Part shown: one piece after another, positions 38,774 through 47,240 of the stretch
How the letters are laid out: each line of letters opens with the position of its first letter
How positions within the stretch are numbered: position 1 is the stretch's first letter
Origin: Bradyrhizobium viridifuturi
Lineage (GTDB): Bacteria > Pseudomonadota > Alphaproteobacteria > Rhizobiales > Xanthobacteraceae
Reading direction: 5' to 3'
Length of the DNA stretch: 62,283 nt
Assembly: GCF_001238275.1 (NCBI RefSeq)
Contig: NZ_LGTB01000051.1
Location: 1-62,283, forward strand
Made by a program: the position numbers and the translations under genes
The notes under the pieces: generated by a model
Seen by the model: the letters and a program-made list of their open reading frames with translations, nothing else
Database searches by the model: none
What the model was told of the DNA's origin: nothing

Positions 38774-39622
38774 TCAGTCCAGCGACCCCTGCGTGAAGAA
38801 ATGCTTGCGGATCCGCTGCACCAGTTCGGTGAAGACGGGATCGGACATCGTGTCGAGCGAGCGCGGCCGCGGCATCGGCACGTCGTAAATCGCCGCGATC
38901 GCGCCGGGCCGCTCGGTCATGACGAGCACGCGGTCGGCGAGGAACACGGCTTCGGGAATCGAGTGCGTGATCAGCAGCACCGTCTTGCCGGTCTCGCGCT
39001 GGATCCGCATCAGCTCGACGTTCATCCGCTCCCGCGTCATGGCGTCGAGCGCGCCAAACGGCTCGTCCATCAGCATGATCTTGGGATCGTGCACCAGCGC
39101 GCGGCAGATCGAGGCGCGCTGCTGCATGCCGCCGGAGAGCTGCCAGGGCAGCTTCTTCTCGAAGCCTTCGAGGCCGACGAGCTTCAGGAGCTCCCTGGCG
39201 CGGGCGAGATATTTGTCGCGGGCGAGCTGCTTCATGTCGATCGGCAGCATCACGTTGGAAAGGATGTTGCGCCACGGCAGCAGCAGCGCGTTCTGGAACA
39301 CGATGCCGACATTGCCGTGCGGCTTGGTCACCACCTCGCCGTCGACCAGCACCTCTCCTGATGTCGGCGGCAGCAGGCCCGAGATCATCTTCAGCAGCGT
39401 GGACTTGCCGCAGCCTGAGGGCCCGACCACGACAAAGAACTCGCCGTCATTGATGGTGAAGTCGAGCGGCCGCAGCGACGGCACGTCGCCATCGCGCGAC
39501 CGGTAGGTCTTCGACACGCCCGACAGCTTGATGCCCGGCGCAGCGCCGGCCGCGCGGTCCGACACCAGCCGCAGATGCGCCGCGGGTTGGACGGCGTCAG
39601 CGGGTTTGGTTGCTGGATTCAT
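38774..39622 (-). CDS. ABC transporter ATP-binding protein, nitrate/sulfonate/taurine type (SsuB/TauB-like)
   Basis: ATPase of 282 residues. Walker A GPSGCGKS, Q-loop FQNALLLPWR, signature LSGGMQQR, Walker B IMLMDEPFGALD and switch THSIPEA are intact; FQxALLLPW is characteristic of the SsuB/TauB group. The frame is open to 39871 but ATG 39622 is preferred, as GGAGAGGA lies just upstream and the more distal part encodes repeat sequence. It energises the permease at 40847. A palindromic element separates it from the binding-protein gene. Confidence 0.9.
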   Translation of the reverse strand: MNPATKPADAVQPAAHLRLVSDRAAGAAPGIKLSGVSKTYRSRDGDVPSLRPLDFTINDGEFFVVVGPSGCGKSTLLKMISGLLPPTSGEVLVDGEVVTKPHGNVGIVFQNALLLPWRNILSNVMLPIDMKQLARDKYLARARELLKLVGLEGFEKKLPWQLSGGMQQRASICRALVHDPKIMLMDEPFGALDAMTRERMNVELMRIQRETGKTVLLITHSIPEAVFLADRVLVMTERPGAIAAIYDVPMPRPRSLDTMSDPVFTELVQRIRKHFFTQGSLD

Positions 39623-39638
39623 CGCGATCCTCTCCACC

Positions 39639-39776
39639 CGTCGTCCCTGCGAAAGCAGGGACCCATACGCCGCGGCTTCTGGTTCGGGCACACGGGGAGA
39701 GACCTTCCGCAACAATTGACGCCGGTGGTTATGGGTCCCTGCTCCGTACGCAAGTGCGCACTCGGCAGGGACGACG
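39639..39776. repeat. Palindromic element, full copy b
   Basis: Inverted arms at both ends: left CGTCGTCCCTGCGAAAGCAG continuing to ACCCATA (39639-39667), right ending GGCAGGGACGACG at 39776. It uses the CTGC/GCAG stem version. It lies inside the ABC operon, between the binding-protein stop and the ATPase start. Confidence 0.8.
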
Positions 39777-39791
39777 GCTGATACAAGTGGT

Positions 39792-40790
39792 TCACGAATT
39801 ACCCTTCGGCAGATAGTCGTTGGTGTAGAACGCCTTCGGATTGGCCTTCGCCTTGGCATCGAGGCCGCCATACTCGACCATGAGGTTGACCGACTCCGTC
39901 ATGTTCTGGTCGGTGACCTGGAACGGCCGCTTGTCCTTGGTCTCCGGCGTGCGGTAGAGCGGGATCGTCAGCTCGAAGCCCTGGGTCAGCGTATCGATCT
40001 TGCCGCCCTTCGGGTTGGCGTCGAGGATCGCCTGCGCCGCGGCCTTCGGATCCTTCTCCGCGGCTTCCACCGCCTTTGTCGTCGCCGACATGAAGCGGCG
40101 GACCAGGTCGGCATTGGCCTTCACATAGTCGGAATTGGCGATGATGCCCGACGAGACCATGTTGATGCCGTAGTCGGCGAACTTGATCGGATAGACGTCC
40201 TTGCCGGTGGCGTCCTTGATCTTCATCGATTGGTCCATGACGTAGCCGAGCAGGAGATCGGCCTGGCCGTTGATCACGGCGTTGAGCTTGGTCTGGCCGT
40301 CGCCCGCAACTGTCTGGAAATCGCTTTCCTTCAGACCGGTCTTCTTCAGGAACAGCGGCCAGATCTGCGTCATGGAATCCGCGGGCGTGATCGCGACCGT
40401 CTTGCCCTTGATGTCCTCCGGCTTCTTGATGTTCTTGTCGACGAAGCCCATCGCCGACATCGGGCTGGTCTGCAGCAAGACGCCGGTTGCGATCACAGGC
40501 GCGCCCTTCACTGCGGCGCGCATCATGGTGGGCACGTCGACATAGCCGAAATCGGCGGTCTTGGCCGCCACCGCCTGCGTGGTCGCAGCCGAGCCGCGGC
40601 CTTCCTGGATCTCGAGGTCGATGCCCTCGGCCGCATAGATGCCCTTGGCCTTGCCGTAATAGAACGGCGCGTGCTCGCCATAGACGTACCAGTTCAGCAT
40701 CAGCACGACCTTGTCGGCCGCCGCTGCCGGGGCCACCGCGAGCGCGGTCCATGCCAGTACGGCGCCGGCGACCGCAATCAAACGCTTCAT
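39792..40790 (-). CDS. ABC transporter substrate-binding protein, SsuA/TauA/NMT1-like
   Basis: Periplasmic binding protein of 332 residues with signal peptide MKRLIAVAGAVLAWTALAVAPAAAA. The mature protein begins DKVVLMLNWYVYGEHAPFYYG, typical of the NMT1/THI5-like group which binds pyrimidine precursors, sulfonates, nitriles and similar solutes. A GGGAGA ribosome site precedes ATG 40790; upstream in-frame codons lie in the permease region and are rejected. It supplies the importer of the minus-strand catabolic block. Confidence 0.9.
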   Translation of the reverse strand: MKRLIAVAGAVLAWTALAVAPAAAADKVVLMLNWYVYGEHAPFYYGKAKGIYAAEGIDLEIQEGRGSAATTQAVAAKTADFGYVDVPTMMRAAVKGAPVIATGVLLQTSPMSAMGFVDKNIKKPEDIKGKTVAITPADSMTQIWPLFLKKTGLKESDFQTVAGDGQTKLNAVINGQADLLLGYVMDQSMKIKDATGKDVYPIKFADYGINMVSSGIIANSDYVKANADLVRRFMSATTKAVEAAEKDPKAAAQAILDANPKGGKIDTLTQGFELTIPLYRTPETKDKRPFQVTDQNMTESVNLMVEYGGLDAKAKANPKAFYTNDYLPKGNS

Positions 40791-40846
40791 GGTTGTTCTC
40801 CCTTTATGATCCGGCCCTTGTGTGGGCCGCTTGTTCGTTTTCTGCG

Positions 40847-41656
40847 CTAGGAAGCGAAGCTGATGTCGTCGCGCTGGCTGACGTGCCAGGGGATCACCAG
40901 CCGCTCGATGCGGTCGACGATCCAGAACAGGATGACGCCGAGCAGCGCCAGGATCACCAGCGCGGCGAACATCGTCGGCAGGTCGAAGGTACCGATCGAG
41001 CGCTGCATCACATAGCCGATGCCGGAATTGGAGCCGACGAATTCGCCGACCACGGCGCCGACGACGGCGAGCGTCACCGACACCTTCAGGCCGGAGAAGA
41101 TCGCGGGCATCGCGTGCGGCAGGTTGACCGCGCAGAACACCTTGAAGCGGCTGCCCTGCATCGCCCGCGCGAGGTCGACCATGTCGGGATCGACCGACTT
41201 GAAGCCCTGCACCGCCGAGACCACGACGGGGAAGAAACCGAGCAGGAACGCCGAGATCACCTTGGGAATGATGCCGAAGCCGAACCACACCACGAACAGC
41301 GGCGCGATCGCGATCTTCGGCACCGACTGGGAGAACACCAGCAACGGATAGACGTAGCTCTCGACCGTCTTCGAGCCCGCGATCAGCATCGCGACGGGAA
41401 TGCCGAACAGCGCCGAGAGCAGGAAACCGCAGAGCGTCGCATAGGTGGTCGGCCAGGACTGCCGCAGCAGCTCCGGCCAGTCGCTCCACAACACTGCGAC
41501 GACGTCGCCGGGCGACGGGATCTGATAGGCCGGAATGTGGAACAGGCGGATCGATAGATCCCAGGCCGCCACGATGACCACGAGGAACAGGAACGGGCGC
41601 AGCCACGCCGCATTCAGCACCTTCGACAGGCTTGAGGGGCTCTTTGCCTCCGCCAC
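40847..41656 (-). CDS. ABC transporter permease, SsuC/TauC type
   Basis: Inner-membrane permease of 269 residues with about six hydrophobic segments, starting in LRPFLFLVVIVAAWDLSIRLF. The EAA loop is VDLARAMQGSRFKVFCAVNLPHAMPAIFSGLK, and AVVGAVVGEFVGSNSGIGYVM is a hallmark of the SsuC group. ATG 41656 begins the cluster's transporter part, 153 bp after the TetR gene stop. Confidence 0.92.
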   Translation of the reverse strand: MAEAKSPSSLSKVLNAAWLRPFLFLVVIVAAWDLSIRLFHIPAYQIPSPGDVVAVLWSDWPELLRQSWPTTYATLCGFLLSALFGIPVAMLIAGSKTVESYVYPLLVFSQSVPKIAIAPLFVVWFGFGIIPKVISAFLLGFFPVVVSAVQGFKSVDPDMVDLARAMQGSRFKVFCAVNLPHAMPAIFSGLKVSVTLAVVGAVVGEFVGSNSGIGYVMQRSIGTFDLPTMFAALVILALLGVILFWIVDRIERLVIPWHVSQRDDISFAS

Positions 41657-41809
41657 GTCACGCTCCCTTGCAGTTTCTCAGTTCGGCCAGAAATTAACCC
41701 GTTGGATAAATACTGTCCAGCCCCTCACACGCGGCAAAATCGCGCTGAAATCCCCTACTTTCGTCAGACGGATTTTTATCGATATGGGTTGCGGATGAAC
41801 CGCGCCCCG

Positions 41810-42511
41810 TCACACCACGCGGTGTTCCGCGGCATGCCGCAGCGGCATCGCGCCGAATGCGGCCGCGGATTTTCCGGTCAGCGCCGCCAGCACCAGCGCG
41901 GTCATGTGCTCGAGGCGCTCGTCGCGAGCATCCTTCTTCAGGAGGTCGCGGCCGAAGATCACGCTCAGCGTCGCGCTGTTGGAGAGGTAGAAGAACGCGA
42001 GGCCCGCGATCGAGATGTAGAGTTGCACCGGATCGACCGCGACGCGGAAATCGCCGCTCTCGACCCCGCGCGTCACCACGGTACGGATCATCTCGACAAA
42101 GGGCGAGTGCATCGACTTGACTTTGGTCGAGCGCTTCAGATGCTTCGCCTTGGCGAGGTTTTCCGTATTCAGCAATGCCAGGAACTCGGGATTGCGCAGA
42201 AAATAGTTCCAGGTGAAGTCGATCAGGCGCCCGATCGCCTCGGGCGGATCAAGATGCTCGAGGTCGAGCGTGCGTTCCTCGGCGCGGATCTTCTCATAGG
42301 CGCCTTCCAGCACCTCGAGATAGAGATCCTCCTTGTTGCCGACATGGTAGTACAGCATGCGCTTGTTGGCGCCGGCATTGGCCGCGATGCGGTCGACCCG
42401 CGCGCCGGCGAGGCCATGGGCGGCGAATTCCTGCTTGGCCGCCTCCAGAATCCGCAGCCGCATCCCCTGGGGGTCGCGCTGCCATCTCTGTATTCGCTTT
42501 GCCTTCGCCAA
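41810..42511 (-). CDS. TetR-family transcriptional regulator
   Basis: DNA-binding protein of about 233 residues. The helix-turn-helix domain reads ILEAAKQEFAAHGLAGARVDRIAANAGANKRMLYYHVGNKEDLYLEVL. A TTG at 42511 is chosen to include the basic leader AKAKRIQRWQRDPQG usual before helix 1; ATG 42463 is a shorter alternative. The C-terminal ligand domain is intact. It is at the head of the transporter-catabolism block on the same strand and is the likely regulator, though no operator is evident. Confidence 0.85.
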   Translation of the reverse strand: MAKAKRIQRWQRDPQGMRLRILEAAKQEFAAHGLAGARVDRIAANAGANKRMLYYHVGNKEDLYLEVLEGAYEKIRAEERTLDLEHLDPPEAIGRLIDFTWNYFLRNPEFLALLNTENLAKAKHLKRSTKVKSMHSPFVEMIRTVVTRGVESGDFRVAVDPVQLYISIAGLAFFYLSNSATLSVIFGRDLLKKDARDERLEHMTALVLAALTGKSAAAFGAMPLRHAAEHRVV

Positions 42512-42622
42512 ATCAATCGCCCGTGATGCTGAAACGATGAATGTAGCATGACGCGCGACGTTTGAGAACGAATGTTGTTGTGTCAGTTGTGCGGGAATTT
42601 TTGCACAATCGCGGCTCGATGG

Positions 42623-42653
42623 ATTCCGGGTTCGTGCGTCGCACGCCCGGAAT
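42623..42653. repeat. Short inverted repeat, CCGGG family
   Basis: ATTCCGGG at 42623-42630 pairs with CCCGGAAT near 42653, and inside it CGTGCG-T-CGCACG forms a second stem. It lies between the TetR gene and the VOC gene. It looks like another dispersed palindromic element, seen once here. Confidence 0.55.
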
Positions 42654-42709
42654 GACGATAAGACTTGCTCCACGCACGCTGCCGTGACGACGCGCGCACA
42701 ACGCGCGGG

Positions 42710-43570
42710 CTAGTCTGGCTTTCCCTGCGAGGGCTGCACCAGAAGCGTCGGCACGCCGCACGTGCCGTTGCGCACCGTCATGACGCGCGTGCCGGGCTTG
42801 CGGCCGGTGCGAATCTCGGAAACGTCGACGCCGGCGGCAACCAGCCGCGTCCGCGTGGCATCGATATCGGCGACGCGCCAGCAGATCCCGCGCAGCCGGT
42901 CCGGCGCGTCGGCCTCCGCCTTGTCGTTCACCTTGCCCGGCCGGTGCGTGACCTCGACGACGAGATCGCCGCAGCGGAAGAACATCAGCCGGCCCCAATC
43001 GGGATGCGACCGATCGAGCGCCATGTCGAGCCCGAGCCGCGCGCCGTAGAGCGCCGCCGCGCGTTCCGGGTCGGCGGTCGAGACCACCACATGATCCATC
43101 GCGGTGATCGAGGCCGGCGTGGTGCGGACCGAGAGCGGCCGCTCCTGGGCACGCTCCAGGAAGAACATGCGCACGCCCCGCGTCGCATCGGTCGCTGCAC
43201 GCGTGCGCTTCCACGCCAGCGTGGCGCCGCTCGCCTCGTCACGGCTCTCGACCTCGGCGACCGGCTCGGGCTTCAGCGTCAGCCGGTCGAGCCTGCGGTG
43301 TGTCCTGGCGATATCGCTGGTGCGGAAGCAGAGGCTCGCGAGCCCCTCGCCTTGCGTCACGAGCGCGCCGCGGACGCGCTGCGCGGCGGTATCGTCGCCG
43401 CGCGGCGCCATCAACTCCAGCGTCGTGTTGTCGAGCGTGAACAGCACGCGGTCGGCGCCGTCGCCGCTGTTGCGCCAGGCCGGCGCCCGCGCGAACAGCG
43501 TCTCATAGGCTGCGCTGGCGGCGGCAATGTCGCCGGTGAGGACGACGACGTGATCGAGACCGGTTATCAT
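42710..43570 (-). CDS. Two-domain VOC family protein (glyoxalase/dioxygenase superfamily)
   Basis: Protein of 286 residues with two VOC repeats: the first begins MITGLDHVVVLTGDIAAASAAYETLFA, the second ITAMDHVVVSTADPERAAALYGARLGLDM and ends with GDLVVEVTHRP. Metal ligands are expected at the His in LDHVVV and MDHVVV and Glu in TTLELMAP and VVEVTH. The superfamily includes glyoxalase I, extradiol dioxygenases and epimerases, so no reaction is assigned. It stands alone, divergent from the kinase at 43793. Confidence 0.82.
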   Translation of the reverse strand: MITGLDHVVVLTGDIAAASAAYETLFARAPAWRNSGDGADRVLFTLDNTTLELMAPRGDDTAAQRVRGALVTQGEGLASLCFRTSDIARTHRRLDRLTLKPEPVAEVESRDEASGATLAWKRTRAATDATRGVRMFFLERAQERPLSVRTTPASITAMDHVVVSTADPERAAALYGARLGLDMALDRSHPDWGRLMFFRCGDLVVEVTHRPGKVNDKAEADAPDRLRGICWRVADIDATRTRLVAAGVDVSEIRTGRKPGTRVMTVRNGTCGVPTLLVQPSQGKPD

Positions 43571-43792
43571 GGCGTTGGCCTCCCCAAATCTGCCGTCATG
43601 GTGCTTCTCCTTGCGAATCCCGGAACCACTGCCTGCCGCCGGCCGTTATGCCGCATACCAGAACGGGGCGGCGCATCCATCATCTCTACCTGCAAACCAA
43701 GCAGGGTTGCGAATAATTTCAGCGATATCGGCTGACCAGCAGTGCTAGTCTGATCATCGGCCGGGACCACACCAAGCGACGACGGGAAGCGA

Positions 43793-44686
43793 ATGCAGGC
43801 TCTCTTCATTGGACAGACCTATATCGACGTCACCTTCATCACGGATCACATGCCTGTCGGCGACGAGAAGCACGTCGCGGACGCCTACGCCGTCTCATTC
43901 GGCGGCAACGCGGTGACCGCGGCGTTCTGCTGCGCCAAGCTCGGCATCGAGCCGGACCTGATCGCCACCATGGCCAATGACTGGCTGGGACGGATGTTCT
44001 GGGACATGGCCGACCGCTACGGCATCTCGTTCCATCCCCGCAAGGTCAACTCCTCCTCGCTGTCCTTCATCATGCCCAATGACGGCAAGCGCGCCATCGT
44101 CCGCTGCCGCGACGACCAGCACATCCACCCCTTTCCGCTGCTGAACATCAAGGGCTGCCGCGCGCTCCACATCGACGGCCACCAGCCGGACGCCGCGATC
44201 CATTATGCCAAGCTCTGCCGCGAGGACGGCATCCTGACCTCGCTCGACGGCGGCGGCCTGCGCACCAACACGCATGAATTGCTCGCCTTCATCGACGTTG
44301 CGATCGTCGCCGAACGGCTGTGCGAACAGATGGACAAGACGCCGGAGCAGATGCTCGACTACCTCAAGAGCCGCGGCTGCAAGGTCGGCGGCGTCACCAT
44401 GGGTGAGCGCGGCCTGCTCTGGTACGACGAGGCGGGTACGGTGCAGACACTGCCGGCGTATCCTATACCGCGCAAGCGCGTGATCGACACCAACGGCGCC
44501 GGCGACGTCTTCCACGGTGCCTATATCTATTCCTATCTCGCCAATCCCGGAAAGGCCTGGCGCGAGCATTTCGAATTCGCGCGCGCGGCGTCGACCTTCA
44601 AGATCCAGAAGCTCGGCAACGAGGCCGGCCTGCCGACGCTCGCCGACATCGCCGCGGTCAAGCAGGAGTTTGGCGCCGCGGCTTGA
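43793..44686 (+). CDS. PfkB-family sugar kinase
   Basis: Carbohydrate kinase of 297 residues. The PfkB signature at the C-terminal side reads VIDTNGAGDVFHGAYIYSYLANPG, with the catalytic Asp in GAGD, and the N-terminal sugar-binding GGNAVTAAFCCAKLG is present. Starts MQALFIGQTYIDVTFITDHMPVG at ATG 43793. It is directly followed (20 bp) by a second PfkB kinase. Substrate unknown. Confidence 0.88.
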   Translation: MQALFIGQTYIDVTFITDHMPVGDEKHVADAYAVSFGGNAVTAAFCCAKLGIEPDLIATMANDWLGRMFWDMADRYGISFHPRKVNSSSLSFIMPNDGKRAIVRCRDDQHIHPFPLLNIKGCRALHIDGHQPDAAIHYAKLCREDGILTSLDGGGLRTNTHELLAFIDVAIVAERLCEQMDKTPEQMLDYLKSRGCKVGGVTMGERGLLWYDEAGTVQTLPAYPIPRKRVIDTNGAGDVFHGAYIYSYLANPGKAWREHFEFARAASTFKIQKLGNEAGLPTLADIAAVKQEFGAAA

Positions 44687-44706
44687 CGGGCTGAAAGGGA
44701 GTGGGC

Positions 44707-45642
44707 ATGGGGCGCGTCTTCGTCGCGGGCAGCATCAACATGGACGTGGTGGCGACCGCCGGGCGCCATCCGAAGGTGGGCGAGACCGTGGCCGGCGAGG
44801 CCGTGCTCTATTTTCCCGGCGGCAAGGGCGCCAACCAGGCGGTGGCATCGGCCAAGCAGGGCGTGCCGACCACGCTGATCGGCCGGCTCGGCACTGATGC
44901 GTTCGGAAAGGAGCTGAGAACCTTTCTCGCCGCGCAAGGCGTCGATCTCTCCTTCGTCAAGGACACCGAAGGCACGCATTCGGGCACCGCGATCATCACG
45001 CTTGCCAATGCCGACAACACGATTGTGGTCGTACCGGGCGCCAACGGGCTGGTCGATGCCGATGATGTTGCAGCACCCGTGCTTGCGAAAGGTGACGTCG
45101 CGGTCAGCCAGTTCGAGATTCCGCTGCCGACGATCGCCGCATTCTTCCGCCGCGCCCGCGCCGCCGGCGCCACCACGATCCTCAACCCGGCGCCGGCGAG
45201 ACAGGCGGACAAGGCGCTGCTCGATCTCGTCGACGTCCTGATCCTCAACGAGACCGAGCTCAGCCTCCTTGCGGGAGCCGAACTGCGCGACAGCGACGCT
45301 CCCTCCCGTTTTGCCGAGGCGGCGCGAACCTTAGGGCGCGGCAAGACCGTCTGCGTCACGCTCGGCAAGCGCGGCGTGCTGGCACTGGTCGATGACCAGC
45401 CGCTGCTGGTGCCCGGGCGCGAGGTCAAGGCTGTCGACACCACAGGAGCCGGCGACTGTTTCGTCGGTACCCTCGCCGCACAGCTCGCGATCGGCAGGCC
45501 GCTCGGCGACGCGCTGGCCTACGCCAACATCGCCGCCTCGATCTGCGTGCAACGGATGGGGGCTGCGCCGTCGATGCCGACGGCGGAGGAGGTTAGCGCC
45601 GTTCTTTCCACGGGTCGTCCCGGCGAAGGCCGGGACCCATAA
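44707..45642 (+). CDS. Ribokinase-like PfkB kinase
   Basis: Kinase of 311 residues close to ribokinase: GSINMDVVATAGRHPKVGETV at the N-terminus, FPGGKGANQAVASAKQG and the catalytic VDTTGAGDCFVGTLAAQL near the C-terminus. ATG 44707 is preferred over GTG 44701 because the AAGGGAG site ends right at 44701. The last residues (STGRPGEGRDP) and stop codon come from a palindromic element, so the native C-terminus may have been shorter or different. Tandem with another PfkB kinase. Confidence 0.87.
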   Translation: MGRVFVAGSINMDVVATAGRHPKVGETVAGEAVLYFPGGKGANQAVASAKQGVPTTLIGRLGTDAFGKELRTFLAAQGVDLSFVKDTEGTHSGTAIITLANADNTIVVVPGANGLVDADDVAAPVLAKGDVAVSQFEIPLPTIAAFFRRARAAGATTILNPAPARQADKALLDLVDVLILNETELSLLAGAELRDSDAPSRFAEAARTLGRGKTVCVTLGKRGVLALVDDQPLLVPGREVKAVDTTGAGDCFVGTLAAQLAIGRPLGDALAYANIAASICVQRMGAAPSMPTAEEVSAVLSTGRPGEGRDP

Positions 45643-45754
45643 CCACCGGCCTCAATTGTCTTGAACTGACGTCAACCCGCACCGCCTCAAATCGAGAGGC
45701 CGCGGCGTATGGGTCCCGGCTCCCGTGCGCAATTGCGCACTAGGCCGGGACGAC
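45613..45754. repeat. Palindromic element, full copy c
   Basis: Left arm begins GGTCGTCCCGGCGAAGGCC and reaches ACCCATA at 45641; right arm ends GGCCGGGACGAC at 45754. It contains GTGCGCAATTGCGCAC, a perfect 16-bp palindrome, near the right end. It overlaps the last codons of the ribokinase-like gene and reaches to 8 bp from the convergent oxidoreductase stop. Confidence 0.8.
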
Positions 45755-45761
45755 AATGGTG

Positions 45762-46979
45762 CTAGGCCAGCGCACTCTTCAAATCGAAGCTCATATCCGC
45801 CGCCTGCTCCGGCGTGATAGAGCCGCCGGCGCCGAGCAGCCTGCGTCCGAACATGTGGTCGCCGGCGCGGTTGACCGACTCGATACCGAGCAATTTGTCG
45901 CCGCGATAACAGAACGCCGAGAACGCGCCCTGCGCGCGGTCGCCGCGCACCACGACGCGGTCGTAGCCGGTAGTCAGCCCCGCCATCTGCAGCTTGTCGG
46001 GGCCCTGATCGCTCCAGAACCACGGCAGGCCGTCATAGACCTCGGTCTTGCCGGTCAGCCGCGACGCCACGCAGCGCGCATGGTCGGTGGCATTCTGCAC
46101 CGACTCCAGCCGCAACGATGCACCGAAGCGCTTGCTGGTGTAGAGCGCGCAATCGCCGATCGCGGAGATATGGGGATCGGCGGTCAGAAGATACTCGTCG
46201 ACGATGATGCCGGACGCGACAGGAAGGCCGGCTTCCGCCGCGAGTTCGACATTCGGCAGCACGCCGACGCCGACCACGACGAGATCGGCCGGGATGTGCG
46301 TGCCGTTGCTCAGGCTGACCCCGGTGACCTTCGCACCATCGGCCTCGATCGCCGTGACCTGGACCCCGAGGTGAATCCGGATGCCGGCCGCAGCGTGGCG
46401 CGCCTGCGAGAATTCGGAAATCTCCGCGGTCACCGCGCGCGCCATCACCCGGGAGGCGAGCTCCACCACGTCGACCTCGAGACCCTTGGCCCGTGCGGTG
46501 GCGGCGAATTCGAGCCCGATGAAGCCCGCGCCGATCACGACGACGCGCATGCCGGGCGCGATCAGGTCGCGCAGCGCCTGGCTCTCGTCGAGGGTGCGCA
46601 GGTAACGCACAGCATCCAGCTTGGCATTGGGAATATCGAGCAGCCGGTTTCGCGCGCCGGTCGCGAGCACCAGATGGCCATAATCGAGCGACGCGCCGGA
46701 GCCGAGCGCCACCTTGCGCGCATTGCGGTCGATCGCGTGGGCACGATCGGTGATCAGCTCGATCTTGTTGTCCTGGTAGAATTTCTCGGGCCGGAACATC
46801 AGGGTCTCGGGGCCGCCGGTCCCCTTCAGATAGGCCTTCGACAAAGGCGGCCGTTGGTACGGCAAATGGCCTTCGTCATTGATCAGGGCGATGCGTTCAG
46901 AAAAGCCCGCTTGGCGCAGCGACGCCGCGAGCTGGAAGCCGGCATGTCCGGCACCGACGATGATGACCGAGCCTGTCAT
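45762..46979 (-). CDS. FAD-dependent NAD(P)H-ferredoxin/rubredoxin-type reductase
   Basis: Flavoprotein of 405 residues of the putidaredoxin/rhodocoxin reductase type, which passes electrons from NAD(P)H to a ferredoxin serving a P450 or dioxygenase. The FAD motif VIIVGAGHAGFQLAASLRQAG is at the N-terminus, the NAD motif VVVIGAGFIGLEFAATARAKG in the middle, and FAD-binding ISAIGDCALY follows. ATG 46979 is fixed by the first motif. It could serve the P450 at 29.6 kb, but they are far apart and no ferredoxin gene is present. Confidence 0.9.
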   Translation of the reverse strand: MTGSVIIVGAGHAGFQLAASLRQAGFSERIALINDEGHLPYQRPPLSKAYLKGTGGPETLMFRPEKFYQDNKIELITDRAHAIDRNARKVALGSGASLDYGHLVLATGARNRLLDIPNAKLDAVRYLRTLDESQALRDLIAPGMRVVVIGAGFIGLEFAATARAKGLEVDVVELASRVMARAVTAEISEFSQARHAAAGIRIHLGVQVTAIEADGAKVTGVSLSNGTHIPADLVVVGVGVLPNVELAAEAGLPVASGIIVDEYLLTADPHISAIGDCALYTSKRFGASLRLESVQNATDHARCVASRLTGKTEVYDGLPWFWSDQGPDKLQMAGLTTGYDRVVVRGDRAQGAFSAFCYRGDKLLGIESVNRAGDHMFGRRLLGAGGSITPEQAADMSFDLKSALA

Positions 46980-47240
46980 CGGAACAACCCAAATACGCGC
47001 GAGCAGGAGCGACCCATGCCGTTTCCTCTTGTCGATGTTAGCTTGCTTGCCCCGTCCCCACAGCGCTCGTGTCTGTGTACCGAAGGCTGACGGCCATTTG
47101 GCCTCATGGCTCGCGCGGACGCAAGGGGGTCTCTGGCGAATCTCGGCACCCGAACACCGCCTCTGGACGCCGGGCCGCATTGCCACAGCCTCCGCCAAGG
47201 CCTTAAATGTCGGAAACCAACAAGCCCAAGGTCCCTAGAG

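Noticed and set aside
39640..39785. A CRISPR-like or integrated-element reading of the palindromic repeats
   Set aside because: Copies are inverted pairs at scattered sites, without regular spacers or cas genes, so they are interspersed palindromic elements and not an array.
42617..42660. A terminator for the VOC gene
   Set aside because: The palindrome has no T-run on the needed strand and looks like a dispersed repeat.
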